IMG/VR virus record: IMGVR_UViG_3300009183_006007
Span: 1-64,000 of that record
DNA length: 64,000 bases
Direction: 5' to 3' (one strand)
From: a virus
Shown here: one piece after another, positions 26,169 through 34,872 of the stretch
How positions within the stretch are numbered: the stretch's first letter is position 1
Layout of the letters: each line of letters opens with the position of its first letter
Translations under genes and position numbers: made by a program
Notes under the pieces: generated by a model
Told to the model about the DNA's origin: nothing
The model's database searches: none
Seen by the model: only the letters and a program-made list of their open reading frames with translations

Positions 26169-26479
26169 TTGATTGGTATGTTGAAATATCCGACTCAGCT
26201 CCAGAAGGATTCAAAGGAGATAGGTATTTAGGAAATGTCATAGATACAGCCTCTCCTTGTATGGATTACTTTTGTAATCGACTGACTGAGATGAAAGATT
26301 GGAAACTAGAAGATGCTAATAATATCTTTAGGGAAATAATAGAAGAACTTCCAATTATGTCAGCCAAAATTTATAACAATGAATTTAGAATAGATTATAA
26401 TAGATGGGTAACTATAAAACTGACAGAAACACCCATACAAATATATAGAGAATCAAAAATAAGACAAATATTAGAATAA
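26165..26479 (+). CDS. Hypothetical protein, 104 aa
   Basis: Unrecognised. Overlaps the previous stop by 4 bp and ends 1 bp before dnaJ, so it is translated as part of the chaperone operon. Confidence 0.6.
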   Translation: MIDWYVEISDSAPEGFKGDRYLGNVIDTASPCMDYFCNRLTEMKDWKLEDANNIFREIIEELPIMSAKIYNNEFRIDYNRWVTIKLTETPIQIYRESKIRQILE

Positions 26480-26480
26480 G

Positions 26481-27548
26481 ATGAGTAAAGATTATTACAA
26501 AGTACTAGGCGTAGATAAAAACGCTTCAGATGATGAAATAAAAAAAGCATATAGAAAAAAAGCTATGGAATTTCATCCAGACAAAAATCCGGATAATCCA
26601 GAAGCAGAGTCTAAATTTAAAGAAGCTGCTGAAGCATATGATACATTATCATCACCGGATAAAAAAGCTAGTTATGATAGATACGGAACAACTGGTAACC
26701 CATTTGGTGGAGGTGGAAATCCATTTGGTGGAGGTGGATTTAATATGGAAGATATTTTTTCACAATTTGGTGATGTATTTGGAAATTCATTTAATCAAAG
26801 ATATGGTGGTGGACAAAGACCACAAAGTAAAGGATCTAATCTAAGAATAAAAGTTAGTTTAACTATTGATGAGATTCTAAAAGGAGCAGTTAAGAAATTA
26901 AAATATAAGAGACAAGATAAATGTAATTCTTGTAATGGTGTAGGTGGAACTGATCCAAGAACTTGTATTCCTTGTAATGGTTCTGGTCAAAGAACAATTG
27001 TTCAAAACACACCATTCGGTCAAATCAGACAAGTCGCTACTTGTCCAGATTGTTCTGGTAGTGGTAAAGTTGTTGCTGTGAAATGTAACTCTTGTAGAGG
27101 TGAAGGAGTAAGTATTAAAGAACAAGTAGTTGATGTTGAAATCCCCAAAGGAGTTTCTAATGGAATGCAATTAACAATGCAGGGATTTGGTAACTTTATT
27201 AAAAATGGATCGGCTGGTGACTTACAAATTATAATAGAAGAAATAATTGACCACTCTTTTAGAAGAGAAAATAATAATATAGTTGTGGAAAAAACTATAT
27301 CTGTTATAGATGCTATTATTGGATCAAATATTAAAGTCTCAACACCACATGGTGAGATACCAATTGCTATTGAGCCAGGAACAGAACACGGAAAGGTTTA
27401 TAGAGTATCAGGTAAAGGAATTCCAGATATTAATTATGGACTTGGTGATCTTTATGTTAAAATCAGTATTAAAATTCCAAAGAAAATTGAGTTGGATGAA
27501 AAATACACTCTTGAGAAATTAAAATCTTCGAAAAACTTTTCAGTATAA
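26481..27548 (+). CDS. dnaJ: Chaperone DnaJ (Hsp40)
   Basis: 355 residues. J domain 1-70 with H-P-D at 32-34; Gly/Phe-rich linker with N-P-F-G-G-G-G repeats about 75-112; zinc-finger region with four C-x-x-C-x-G-x-G-type repeats (C-N-S-C-N-G, C-I-P-C-N-G, C-P-D-C-S-G, C-N-S-C-R-G) about residues 151-217; C-terminal substrate-binding domains. A type I DnaJ that delivers clients to DnaK. Slightly shorter than E. coli DnaJ (376). Ends just before a strong terminator. Confidence 0.96.
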   Translation: MSKDYYKVLGVDKNASDDEIKKAYRKKAMEFHPDKNPDNPEAESKFKEAAEAYDTLSSPDKKASYDRYGTTGNPFGGGGNPFGGGGFNMEDIFSQFGDVFGNSFNQRYGGGQRPQSKGSNLRIKVSLTIDEILKGAVKKLKYKRQDKCNSCNGVGGTDPRTCIPCNGSGQRTIVQNTPFGQIRQVATCPDCSGSGKVVAVKCNSCRGEGVSIKEQVVDVEIPKGVSNGMQLTMQGFGNFIKNGSAGDLQIIIEEIIDHSFRRENNNIVVEKTISVIDAIIGSNIKVSTPHGEIPIAIEPGTEHGKVYRVSGKGIPDINYGLGDLYVKISIKIPKKIELDEKYTLEKLKSSKNFSV

Positions 27549-27552
27549 GAAT

Positions 27553-27582
27553 AAACCTGTTCAAATAAGAACAGGTTTTTTT
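27553..27582 (+). terminator. Rho-independent terminator after dnaJ
   Basis: Stem AAACCTGTTC / GAACAGGTTT, 6 nt loop, T tail. Also faces the end of the small minus-strand gene at 27584. Confidence 0.85.
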
Positions 27583-27583
27583 A

Positions 27584-27763
27584 TTAGATAAAAGAAAGTT
27601 TGTGTTTAGGTTTTCTTGTATAATCTTTAGCAGATTTGTGTGCTTTATGAGTAGATACCCATCCAGTAGAATTTTCTAAAGACATTTCTCTTGAAGCTTT
27701 TTTATTTGCTTTCATAGCGTCTTCTTTTGTGAATTTTCCTAAGTGAATTTTACCGTTTTTCAT
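27584..27763 (-). CDS. Small basic protein, 59 aa
   Basis: ATG at 27763; M-K-N-G-K-I-H-L-G-K-F start, strongly basic with many Lys and His. A host-type promoter lies upstream, so it is probably an early gene. Unknown function; the charge suggests nucleic-acid binding (inference). Confidence 0.6.
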   Translation of the reverse strand: MKNGKIHLGKFTKEDAMKANKKASREMSLENSTGWVSTHKAHKSAKDYTRKPKHKLSFI

Positions 27764-27803
27764 TTTATATAGTTTTTTGTAGTGATTTATCTTATTTGTC
27801 TTA

Positions 27804-27835
27804 CAAAGATATAAAAAATAAGTAGATTCTCCAAA
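27804..27835 (-). promoter_or_regulatory. Host-type promoter for the 59-aa gene
   Basis: On the minus strand: TTTG (27832-27835), 20 bp, TATCTTTG (27804-27811), then GTAAGACAAA. The same leader beginning follows the promoter at 35067. It abuts the opposing TTAATATATA at 27836. Confidence 0.65.
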
Positions 27836-27845
27836 TTAATATATA
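27836..27845 (+). promoter_or_regulatory. Candidate phage promoter element TTAATATATA
   Basis: Exact copy, 19 bp ahead of the gp13-like gene, back to back with a host-type promoter on the other strand. Confidence 0.5.
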
Positions 27846-27864
27846 AAGAAAATAAACATAATTT

Positions 27865-28671
27865 ATGGCATTAAATGATATAAATGGATATGGTGACACT
27901 TATGTTCCCTACCAAGGGGGATATACGATAGAAGAAATGGTGGATCTTGTTCAAAATGAATTAACAATTTCTTGTGCATTACCAAAGTCTTTACCTGATG
28001 CAAATATCAGACAGATAATTGAAACAAGAGCTTTACCTTGGTTCTATAGATCTTATCAATTCGCCGTTCAAAAAATGTATTTCTTAATAAAGAAAGATGC
28101 TTTCTTCTCAGAAGAATTTACAAAATATAATTATGTTAATGTTCCGTGTGAGATTCAATCAGTTGTTTATCTTTATGAGGTTAGAGGAGATAGTTTATTT
28201 CAATTAGGTATTAACACTCCTAACTTATCAGTAAACTTAGGTGTTACCAATCAACCTTATTTATCATCTTATGTTACAACTATTGGTGAATTAGGTGTTT
28301 ATAAAACGGTATTAGACTCGATGTCTGATATGTTAAATCAGTTAAATAAATATACATTAAAGTATCAGTTTAATCAATTGAACCATAGAATTCATATCTT
28401 AACTAATGTTCAATATGATGTTATTATGGAAGCTTATGCTAATATTCCTGCTGAAAATCTATTCAAAGATGATTTATTCTTTAAGTATGTAACCGGATAT
28501 GCTAAACAACAATTAGGTAATATGATGGGAAGGTACGATTTTCAATTACCGGGTGGTATTAAAATACAGGCTGCTGACTTAGTTTCACAAGGTAAAGAAG
28601 AAGTAAAAGAAGTTGAAGAGGAAATTAAGGGTCAATCGAATTCAACTTGGTTCATTATGGTGAAAAAATAA
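27865..28671 (+). CDS. 13: Neck protein (T4 gp13-like)
   Basis: 268 residues. Similarity to T4 gp13 as I recall it: a conserved C-terminal block L-P-G-G-I-K-I-Q-A-A-D-L near residue 231 (gp13 has L-P-G-G-V-T-I), a preceding Y-A-K-Q-Q-L-G region, a middle Y-L-S-S-Y-V-T-T-I-G and a hydrophobic T-N-V-Q-Y-D-V-I-M-E-A-Y strand. gp13 closes the filled head and joins it to the tail. Its promoter element fits late expression. Confidence 0.75.
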   Translation: MALNDINGYGDTYVPYQGGYTIEEMVDLVQNELTISCALPKSLPDANIRQIIETRALPWFYRSYQFAVQKMYFLIKKDAFFSEEFTKYNYVNVPCEIQSVVYLYEVRGDSLFQLGINTPNLSVNLGVTNQPYLSSYVTTIGELGVYKTVLDSMSDMLNQLNKYTLKYQFNQLNHRIHILTNVQYDVIMEAYANIPAENLFKDDLFFKYVTGYAKQQLGNMMGRYDFQLPGGIKIQAADLVSQGKEEVKEVEEEIKGQSNSTWFIMVKK

Positions 28672-28678
28672 AAAGTAA

Positions 28679-29074
28679 ATGAAACACTTAAAAAAATTTA
28701 ACGAATCATTAAAAGAACCAATTGATGTTGAATCTGATATTATCGAGTTCAAAGAAAAATTGGGTAAAGCTTATCATAACTTCTTTTTAAAAATGTATGT
28801 CTATTCACCTGAAGAAGAATATGCTAAAGCAATGAATAATATAGAACACCTTATAGTATCTAATCCAACTATGACTGATGATTGGGATGTTTGGGAAGTT
28901 TATGGAACAGATGATTATGGTAGAAATTCTGGAACAATTATGAATGTTAGAGCTGTTTCTAAATTACATGCTAAAATTAAAGTAGCTACTATTAAAAATA
29001 ATTTAGAAATATTAGCTACTGGTTACTACTCAGCATCTAAGACTTCTAAATCCGATTTCCATAGGTATATATAG
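28679..29074 (+). CDS. Capsid-targeting-tagged hypothetical protein, 131 aa
   Basis: Starts M-K-H-L-K-K-F-N-E-S-L-K-E, a clear example of the tag with L-K-E as possible cut after residue 13. The rest is an unrecognised acidic protein with W-D-V-W-E-V-Y-G near the middle. It follows the neck gene by 8 bp, which fits late expression alongside virion genes. Confidence 0.7.
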   Translation: MKHLKKFNESLKEPIDVESDIIEFKEKLGKAYHNFFLKMYVYSPEEEYAKAMNNIEHLIVSNPTMTDDWDVWEVYGTDDYGRNSGTIMNVRAVSKLHAKIKVATIKNNLEILATGYYSASKTSKSDFHRYI

Positions 29075-29091
29075 TGTATCTAATCAAAATA

Positions 29092-29120
29092 AAAAAACCC
29101 AGTCGATGACTGGGTTTTTT
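29092..29120. terminator. Bidirectional terminator
   Basis: 13 bp stem (AAAAAACCCAGTC / GACTGGGTTTTTT) with a GAT loop. Downstream to 29167 there are two short further inverted repeats but no gene. Confidence 0.85.
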
Positions 29121-29167
29121 GCTCTGTTCACACGGAGTGCCAATTGATTTTTAAGAGTCAATATCTC

Positions 29168-30184
29168 TTACTTGTTAAATCGATTAAATGAGTTTTGACT
29201 AATAACTTCCCATCTGACTTCACCTATGAAATCTTCAAGACTTCTACTATCTGTATATGACATAGCAGATTTTAAGTAATCAGTAAAGTTCTCACACCAA
29301 CCTTCTAAAGTATAATCAACCTTATTGTATTTAGTAATACCTTCTCCAGTTTTTAATTCAGATTTGTTCCAAGACTTTTGAACTTCTTTAGTAGACATTC
29401 CTCTATAATATTTATAGACATCAATCCCAGTATTAAAATTCAAAGTTGCTATTTCTGGTTCAATTGTGTGATAAACTCCATTAGCATCTTGTAAAAAGTT
29501 ATCACCACAACTTTCTAAACATTTGTTAAATACGCCGCCTAACATCACATAGTCAGCTCCCAAAGCAAGTGCCTTTATAATATCAGAGAAGTTTCTGAAT
29601 CCACCATCAGCAACTATTTTAGTTGGTTTATCATAAATATGTTTCCAATCAGCACATTCGCTAATAAGTGAAGCCATTGGATAATGGATGGAAACATTGG
29701 CAGAGGTAGTACAAGCACTACCACCACCAATTCCAACTCTTATATAATCGACGCCTATTTCACAATACTTTCGGTAAGTATCTGGGTTAGCGATATTCCC
29801 AATCATCAATTCTATATTATATCCGTAAGTTTCTTTAATTTGTTTAGATGTTTCCCATAGTTTCATCATATGACCATTAGCAACATCAATTAGAACTCTT
29901 TTAGGAAGAGGTTTACCCGATTTAATGATTTCAATGATTTCATCTAATCCATATGAGTAGAAATAGTTATCATTTTTCAAATCATCATATTTGACGTGTC
30001 TTGGAAGACAGACATTAATAAGATTATCATCAAATGATTTAACATTTGTTTCATCGATTACTTTATCCATTGGTGCTGTAAATAATGGTAACCTACCATT
30101 ACTTAATGGATTAATTTCTTTTCTTGAGGCAATCGTACTTAATGTTTCAGGCACAATAGAAACATCATTCCAGTCATATTTCAT
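29168..30184 (-). CDS. IMP dehydrogenase / GMP reductase family enzyme
   Basis: 338-residue TIM barrel. Start Y-D-W-N-D-V-S-I-V-P; A-P-M-D near residue 37; D-V-A-N-G-H near 100; D-Y-I-R-V-G-I-G-G-G-S-A-C-T-T near 145-160 with the catalytic Cys; A-D-G-G near 191; G-A-D-Y-V-M-L-G-G near 208. No CBS domains, which with the length favours GMP reductase (GMP to IMP), though the two enzymes are hard to tell apart here. Would alter purine pools with dCMP deaminase and NrdB. Confidence 0.8.
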   Translation of the reverse strand: MKYDWNDVSIVPETLSTIASRKEINPLSNGRLPLFTAPMDKVIDETNVKSFDDNLINVCLPRHVKYDDLKNDNYFYSYGLDEIIEIIKSGKPLPKRVLIDVANGHMMKLWETSKQIKETYGYNIELMIGNIANPDTYRKYCEIGVDYIRVGIGGGSACTTSANVSIHYPMASLISECADWKHIYDKPTKIVADGGFRNFSDIIKALALGADYVMLGGVFNKCLESCGDNFLQDANGVYHTIEPEIATLNFNTGIDVYKYYRGMSTKEVQKSWNKSELKTGEGITKYNKVDYTLEGWCENFTDYLKSAMSYTDSRSLEDFIGEVRWEVISQNSFNRFNK

Positions 30185-30199
30185 AAATTTGATTTATTT

Positions 30200-30514
30200 T
30201 TAATAAAAGATATATCTACCTTCTTCTTTGACGCAATAGATAGAGATTGGATAAAGTCTTAACTCTCCTTGAGTTTCATCGACCATAAATCTCATTGCTC
30301 CGTCAACAACCTCTTCATTTATAATTTTAGTTGTTATTCCATTAAGACCTTTGAATATTGTGTAATTTATTTCATCAGATTCTACTATCTTAATGAAGTG
30401 GTCTTCTTTTCGAAGAATTTTACCCATATGGCCTTCTTCAAAATAGGCTTTTTCAATAATAGATTTTAGAACATCTGAGTTACTAAACTCAACTTTAATT
30501 TCGTGTTTAATCAT
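30200..30514 (-). CDS. Hypothetical protein, 104 aa
   Basis: Unrecognised strand-rich protein lying 15 bp upstream of the purine enzyme on the same strand, so likely co-transcribed with it. Confidence 0.55.
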   Translation of the reverse strand: MIKHEIKVEFSNSDVLKSIIEKAYFEEGHMGKILRKEDHFIKIVESDEINYTIFKGLNGITTKIINEEVVDGAMRFMVDETQGELRLYPISIYCVKEEGRYIFY

Positions 30515-30575
30515 TTTTTAAATTATTTTGTTAACATTGATTTACTTTTGTTTTATAGATTAGGGAGTAGAAAGT

Positions 30576-30585
30576 TTAATATATA
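30576..30585 (+). promoter_or_regulatory. Candidate phage promoter element TTAATATATA without a following ORF
   Basis: Exact copy of the element on the plus strand. No plus-strand gene follows; instead the GC-richer hairpin region at 30598-30682 begins 13-15 bp downstream, suggesting it drives a non-coding RNA. Confidence 0.45.
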
Positions 30586-30589
30586 CTTT

Positions 30590-30684
30590 ATATTTTTAAT
30601 CCGACTTAGGGCCGGAATAGTTATAACCCCATCGGGTTACTATTGAGAAACACCGAATTCGCTCCTCGGTGTTCTCGCTTTTAA
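30590..30684 (+). ncRNA. Candidate structured non-coding RNA
   Basis: Two long, directly adjacent hairpins: 30616-30644 (11 bp, AATAGT and AACCC arms with a 3-nt bulge, CATC loop) and 30645-30676 (11 bp, GAGAA/TTCTC and CACCGA/TCGGTG with one bulged A). Much GC-richer than its surroundings and preceded by a promoter element. Not a tRNA by pattern. Ends in a short T run. It fills most of the 166 bp gap between minus-strand genes. Confidence 0.45.
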
Positions 30685-30872
30685 ATAAGTTTGTTTAATT
30701 GTGATTCTCTATGACATTCTTTACAAACTCTTACATTCATGAACCCATTTATCCCAAGTACGGTTCTTGGGACTTGTATAATACTGGATTCTTTTGTTGG
30801 TGTTTCATTCTTACATAAATGACAATCAACCACCATTATCCATTCTTCCATTGGATTTAACCGACGGTTCAT
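30681..30872 (-). CDS. Small zinc-finger-like protein, 63 aa
   Basis: C-H-L-C near residue 17 and C-K-E-C near 51 form a likely four-cysteine zinc site separated by about 30 residues. A later in-frame Met (residue 8) gives a slightly shorter form. Overlaps the upstream gene by 4 bp. Role unknown. Confidence 0.6.
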   Translation of the reverse strand: MNRRLNPMEEWIMVVDCHLCKNETPTKESSIIQVPRTVLGINGFMNVRVCKECHRESQLNKLI

Positions 30873-31273
30873 ACAAGTTCATTTAATAAGATGTTTCTTA
30901 ATTCAGATTTATCTAATTCAGTTTCTTCAAATACAGAAATATCAAATACAACTTTTACATCATCGTTTCTAAACTTAGAAGATATAGTAGCTCTATTTAG
31001 ATATGTTTCCATTTCCCAGAATTCACTGGTCTCAACCACTAACCTATCTCTATCTCTAGACATTTCACCTTTTTGTAGCAATAGTTTGAACCTAAAAATA
31101 TCGTTTAGTGTATTGTTAGTATCATCAAGTTTTATATCTAAGAGAATTATATCATATAGTGATCGAGGAATTGTAACCGTTAACTTAACTGGTTCCATAC
31201 TATACCACATATCTCCTTTGATTTGAGTTTTCCACTTACACGGAAAACCTTTACCATTGTAAAAAAACTTCAT
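30869..31273 (-). CDS. Hypothetical protein, 134 aa
   Basis: Unrecognised strand-rich protein (M-K-F-F-Y-N-G-K-G-F-P start). Overlaps neighbours on both sides by 1-4 bp, within a three-gene minus-strand unit. Confidence 0.6.
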   Translation of the reverse strand: MKFFYNGKGFPCKWKTQIKGDMWYSMEPVKLTVTIPRSLYDIILLDIKLDDTNNTLNDIFRFKLLLQKGEMSRDRDRLVVETSEFWEMETYLNRATISSKFRNDDVKVVFDISVFEETELDKSELRNILLNELV

Positions 31274-31545
31274 TAGTAAGTATCTTTATTTGAGAATGTG
31301 ATAATAACATTCTTTGGACTTCCAATTTTCATCAAACCTTCTTTGATATTTGGAATATCATTAGGAACATCATCAATTTTTCCCCTGAAAACTACTTTAT
31401 CAATTAAGTGATAATTAGTTAAAAACCAGGAGTTATAAGACATCATGTCATCCTGATGTAACATTAGGATTCCGTTATCTGATTGTAGTTGTGTTTTGTT
31501 TTTAAAAATGCCCAACTCACGCATTTTTTTAATTTGAATTTCCAT
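31273..31545 (-). CDS. Hypothetical protein, 90 aa
   Basis: Unrecognised; first gene of a three-gene minus-strand unit with a host-type promoter just upstream, so probably early. Confidence 0.6.
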   Translation of the reverse strand: MEIQIKKMRELGIFKNKTQLQSDNGILMLHQDDMMSYNSWFLTNYHLIDKVVFRGKIDDVPNDIPNIKEGLMKIGSPKNVIITFSNKDTY

Positions 31546-31561
31546 ATTTTTAATATATAAA

Positions 31562-31593
31562 CAAATATATGAAGTTTAATTAAATAATCCAAA
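31562..31593 (-). promoter_or_regulatory. Host-type promoter for the 31545 unit
   Basis: On the minus strand: TTTG (31590-31593), 20 bp, TATATTTG (31562-31569), 16 bp before the ATG. Confidence 0.65.
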
Positions 31594-31645
31594 AACTAAA
31601 CAAACTTAATTTATTTACTATAAAAATAACAAACTAATTTAAAAT

Positions 31646-32602
31646 ATGGAACATATATTACAAGAAAACAAAGACCGTTTTGTAATGTTTCCCTTAAAAT
31701 ATCACGATATTTGGGAAATGTATAAAACTCAACAACATTCATTTTGGACTGCAGAAGAAATTGACTTAGCTCAAGATTTAACTGATTGGAATGAAAAATT
31801 AAATGAGAATGAACAACATTTTATTAAAATGGTTCTGGCTTTCTTTGCGGCATCTGATGGTATCGTAAATGAAAATTTGGCTGAGAACTTTTTGAAAGAG
31901 GTTCAGTATCCAGAGGCTAAATCATTTTATGGATTCCAAATTGCTATGGAGAATATTCATTCTGAAACATATTCTTTATTAATTGATACTTATATCAAAG
32001 ATTCGGAAGAAAAAGATAGATTGTTTCACGCAATTGATAACTTTCCTTCTATTAAAGAAAAAGCTGATTGGGCTTTGAAATGGATTGAATCTGATTCACT
32101 TGATGAGAGATTAATTGCTTTTGCAGCAGTTGAAGGCATCTTCTTCTCAGGTTCATTCTGTTCTATCTTTTGGTTAAAGAAAAGAGGTTTAATGCCTGGT
32201 CTAGCATTTTCTAATGAGTTAATCTCTAGAGATGAGGCTTTACATTGTCAGTTTGCTTGTTTATTACATAATAGATATATTAAAGATAAAGTATCAGAGG
32301 AAAGAATCAAAGAAATCATCTGTTCAGCAGTTGATATTGAAAGATTATTTATTACAGAATCTTTACCGGTTTCTTTAATTGGAATGAATGGTAAATTAAT
32401 GGAACAATACATTGAGTTTACTGCAGACTTTTGGTTACAAGCATTAGGATGTTCAAAAGTTTACAATGTAGAAAATCCTTTCGACTTTATGGATATGATT
32501 TCATTACAAGGTAAAACTAACTTCTTTGAAAAAAGAGTTGCTGAGTATCAAAAAGTATCAGACAAAGCAATTGACTTTGACAAATTAGATGATGATTTTT
32601 AA
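31646..32602 (+). CDS. nrdB: Ribonucleotide reductase class I, small subunit
   Basis: 318 residues, with the di-iron and radical pattern of class Ia NrdB: F-F-A-A-S-D-G near residue 67, E-N-I-H-S-E-T-Y near 102 (Glu, His and candidate radical Tyr), A-A-V-E-G-I-F-F-S near 160, and [11 protein letters not shown] near 191. Supplies deoxynucleotides for phage replication. The large subunit gene is not in the window. The acidic C-terminus ending D-D-D-F fits the tail that binds NrdA. Single-gene unit with terminator. Confidence 0.95.
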   Translation: MEHILQENKDRFVMFPLKYHDIWEMYKTQQHSFWTAEEIDLAQDLTDWNEKLNENEQHFIKMVLAFFAASDGIVNENLAENFLKEVQYPEAKSFYGFQIAMENIHSETYSLLIDTYIKDSEEKDRLFHAIDNFPSIKEKADWALKWIESDSLDERLIAFAAVEGIFFSGSFCSIFWLKKRGLMPGLAFSNELISRDEALHCQFACLLHNRYIKDKVSEERIKEIICSAVDIERLFITESLPVSLIGMNGKLMEQYIEFTADFWLQALGCSKVYNVENPFDFMDMISLQGKTNFFEKRVAEYQKVSDKAIDFDKLDDDF

Positions 32603-32622
32603 TTAAATTATCTTAAAAAATT

Positions 32623-32651
32623 AAACCCACTTCAAAAGAGTGGGTTTTTTT
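32623..32651 (+). terminator. Rho-independent terminator after nrdB
   Basis: Stem AAACCCACT / AGTGGGTTT, 7 nt loop, T run. Immediately followed by the next promoter element. Confidence 0.85.
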
Positions 32652-32653
32652 AT

Positions 32654-32663
32654 TTAATATATA
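32654..32663 (+). promoter_or_regulatory. Candidate phage promoter element TTAATATATA
   Basis: Exact copy, 4 bp before the ATG at 32668 and right after the nrdB terminator. Confidence 0.5.
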
Positions 32664-32667
32664 TGTT

Positions 32668-33186
32668 ATGAAAATTATTAGGACACGATTGAAACCTTTT
32701 GGAGGGTCAGCTGAATTCATTTCTATGAAAGGAAAGATTAAATCCATCATTGAAAAAAACAAAGGAGATGTATTTCATTTTGTAATGGAAGATAGTGGTG
32801 TTAAAACCGTAAAAGAATTTGGACCGGAAAATATTAATCCAGAATTAGTAGGTCAATCTATTATTATCTGTGATGGACCTTGGATGGCACAATTTAATGA
32901 TGATGGTACAATTGATGTTGTAATTGGGACTAATGAATCATTACCTCGTCAACAATCTGTTGATCAACTTAAAAGAGTTATGAAGATGTCAGCAAAAACT
33001 GATATTGGTAATAGAATATCTGATATGAATAAACAAGGAGCTAATGTTCAATATATTCAGAATCCAATTGATTCAGGAATTGAATCATATGAAGACTTTG
33101 AAAAAAAGAATAAATCATTTGTACCTTCTTGGAATCTTAAACATTTATTAAGTCCATTTTCAGGAGAATCAAAAAAGAAGAAATAG
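32668..33186 (+). CDS. Hypothetical protein, 172 aa
   Basis: Unrecognised. Basic C-terminus ending in four lysines. The start M-K-I-I-R-T-R-L-K-P-F lacks the full tag. It precedes the array of tagged genes and may share their promoter. Confidence 0.6.
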   Translation: MKIIRTRLKPFGGSAEFISMKGKIKSIIEKNKGDVFHFVMEDSGVKTVKEFGPENINPELVGQSIIICDGPWMAQFNDDGTIDVVIGTNESLPRQQSVDQLKRVMKMSAKTDIGNRISDMNKQGANVQYIQNPIDSGIESYEDFEKKNKSFVPSWNLKHLLSPFSGESKKKK

Positions 33187-33207
33187 AAAAAAAGAAATAA
33201 AAAAAAT

Positions 33208-33924
33208 ATGAAACATTTAAAAACTTATAATCAAATGAATGAGGAAATATCCTTTAAAGGATTAGCCCCAATTTTAACATCTTTAATTATGACACTAAGT
33301 TCTTCAGATGTTGCTGCATTTGGTGGTGCATTTGGTGGACATGGTGGATTTGGTGGACATGGATTTGGTAATCCATATGCTAATAGAGGAGGTGGACAAA
33401 TTGGCAACGGAGAAGGAAACGGACAAATTGGTATCGGACAAATTAGTGATCCCGGATACAAAAGACAGGCATCTAGTATAATTCAATCTCAATCAAGAAA
33501 TATAATTAATGATTTGGAAAAGATGAAATCAGTAACTGATGATCCTCAATTACTATCCTTAATTAGCTCAATTAGTGAGTTATCAAATTGGCAATATTCT
33601 GAGGGTGTTGAACCGATTAATTTGGTTCTTGGTAAGTTGAGAGGTTATATTAAATCACATGATGTAAATGATGATGTAATAAATAGCACTTTAGATCATT
33701 TATCAAAGGGTGATATTGATAATATTAAATCTGACTATAACAGATTGTTGACAGAATATGATGATATTATCGGACATGGTACTGGTAATGCTAGATCTGG
33801 AAATGTTAGTGGATTTGTTACTGCTATAGATGTTTTAAATATTATTTTATGCTTGTTATTATCAGTTTTAGTATTAGTTGTGGGTAAAGGATTCTGGGAT
33901 TTATGGAGAACTAAATCCTATTAA
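33208..33924 (+). CDS. Tagged glycine-rich membrane protein, 238 aa
   Basis: Starts M-K-H-L-K-T-Y-N-Q-M-N-E-E (tag-like). A hydrophobic stretch around residues 20-35, then a Gly/His/Phe-rich segment (G-G-H-G-G-F-G-G-H-G) and Gly/Gln/Asn repeats at about 37-85, then a helical middle and a strong C-terminal membrane segment (about 208-230) ending W-R-T-K-S-Y. An injected membrane protein is one possible reading. First gene of the tagged array. Confidence 0.65.
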   Translation: MKHLKTYNQMNEEISFKGLAPILTSLIMTLSSSDVAAFGGAFGGHGGFGGHGFGNPYANRGGGQIGNGEGNGQIGIGQISDPGYKRQASSIIQSQSRNIINDLEKMKSVTDDPQLLSLISSISELSNWQYSEGVEPINLVLGKLRGYIKSHDVNDDVINSTLDHLSKGDIDNIKSDYNRLLTEYDDIIGHGTGNARSGNVSGFVTAIDVLNIILCLLLSVLVLVVGKGFWDLWRTKSY

Positions 33925-33937
33925 AAAATAAATAATT

Positions 33938-34546
33938 ATGAAATACTTAAAAAGATTTAACGAAAGTAATAGTACACCATTTAGAAGTAAACTTCTTTAT
34001 AAAGATTCTAATATTGGTAAATATGAACTATATGTTGATGGTTCTACTGGATGGGGAATAATATTCCCTAATGGTTATATGGAAATTGAAGAGGGTCCAC
34101 ACGAGTCTGTTGGTTTTATGAATGGTGAAATAAATGGAGTTAGTATAGGAGCAAGAGGAAATGATGTACCTAGAATACCTGGAAAATATTGGGAAGGTAA
34201 TATGTCAAGTGATGAATTGTCAAGATTTTTTGATAGGGTTATTAGCAAATACAATAATATCACTGAATCATCTGATGATTATAAAGATTTAAGTATGTAT
34301 AATCCATACTATAGTGATAAAGATGAAAGTGATAAAGATAATCTATTGAAATGGTATATGAAAGGATTTAATGATGAGTTAAGAGGAACAACCACAATTG
34401 AATCAGACAATAAAATAGATATGGTTGCTTATAACTTAGGAGCACAACACGCCATAATTGGTGATGATGTTTCTAGTATTGATAATCTATCTGATGAAGA
34501 AATAATATCTATGATTGAAGATATTTATAATAAAAATCAAAAATAA
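33938..34546 (+). CDS. Capsid-targeting-tagged hypothetical protein, 202 aa
   Basis: Starts M-K-Y-L-K-R-F-N-E-S-N. The first half is a beta-rich domain (Y-E-L-Y-V-D-G-S-T-G-W-G-I-I-F), the second an acidic helical one. No family recognised. Second gene of the tagged array. Confidence 0.7.
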   Translation: MKYLKRFNESNSTPFRSKLLYKDSNIGKYELYVDGSTGWGIIFPNGYMEIEEGPHESVGFMNGEINGVSIGARGNDVPRIPGKYWEGNMSSDELSRFFDRVISKYNNITESSDDYKDLSMYNPYYSDKDESDKDNLLKWYMKGFNDELRGTTTIESDNKIDMVAYNLGAQHAIIGDDVSSIDNLSDEEIISMIEDIYNKNQK

Positions 34547-34549
34547 GAT

Positions 34550-34840
34550 ATGAAATATTTAAAAACATTTGAATCATATGATAATGATATCGCTACTCAG
34601 ATAGCTGAAGACCTTTTACCAAAACTTCAAAAGCTTAGACAAGAGAAAGGTAAGTTTACCGTAGGCATGTTTGATAACTATATGGAAGAAAGAGGTGGTA
34701 ATATGAAACTAACTGATGAAATTATGAGTATACTTGTAAGTATGGGATTTGATTTTGATCCATATGATGATGAAGATGATAATGAATATGGTGATGATGA
34801 TTTAGATGATCATCCACTTTTTTCATATAATAAGAATTAA
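34550..34840 (+). CDS. Capsid-targeting-tagged acidic protein, 96 aa
   Basis: Starts M-K-Y-L-K-T-F-E-S-Y-D. Helical core (Q-I-A-E-D-L-L-P-K-L-Q-K-L-R-Q-E-K) then an acidic end rich in Asp. Ends at a strong palindromic terminator. Confidence 0.65.
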   Translation: MKYLKTFESYDNDIATQIAEDLLPKLQKLRQEKGKFTVGMFDNYMEERGGNMKLTDEIMSILVSMGFDFDPYDDEDDNEYGDDDLDDHPLFSYNKN

Positions 34841-34872
34841 AAAAGAGAGACCAATTGGTCTCTCTTTTTTAT
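34839..34872. terminator. Palindromic bidirectional terminator
   Basis: 14 bp arms (AAAAAAGAGAGACC / GGTCTCTCTTTTTT) around AATT, shared by the plus-strand gene ending at 34840 and the minus-strand mini-gene ending at 34869. Confidence 0.9.

Noticed and set aside
30590-30684. Possible tRNA-like gene
   Set aside because: Hairpins are too long and no T-loop or anticodon arrangement is present.
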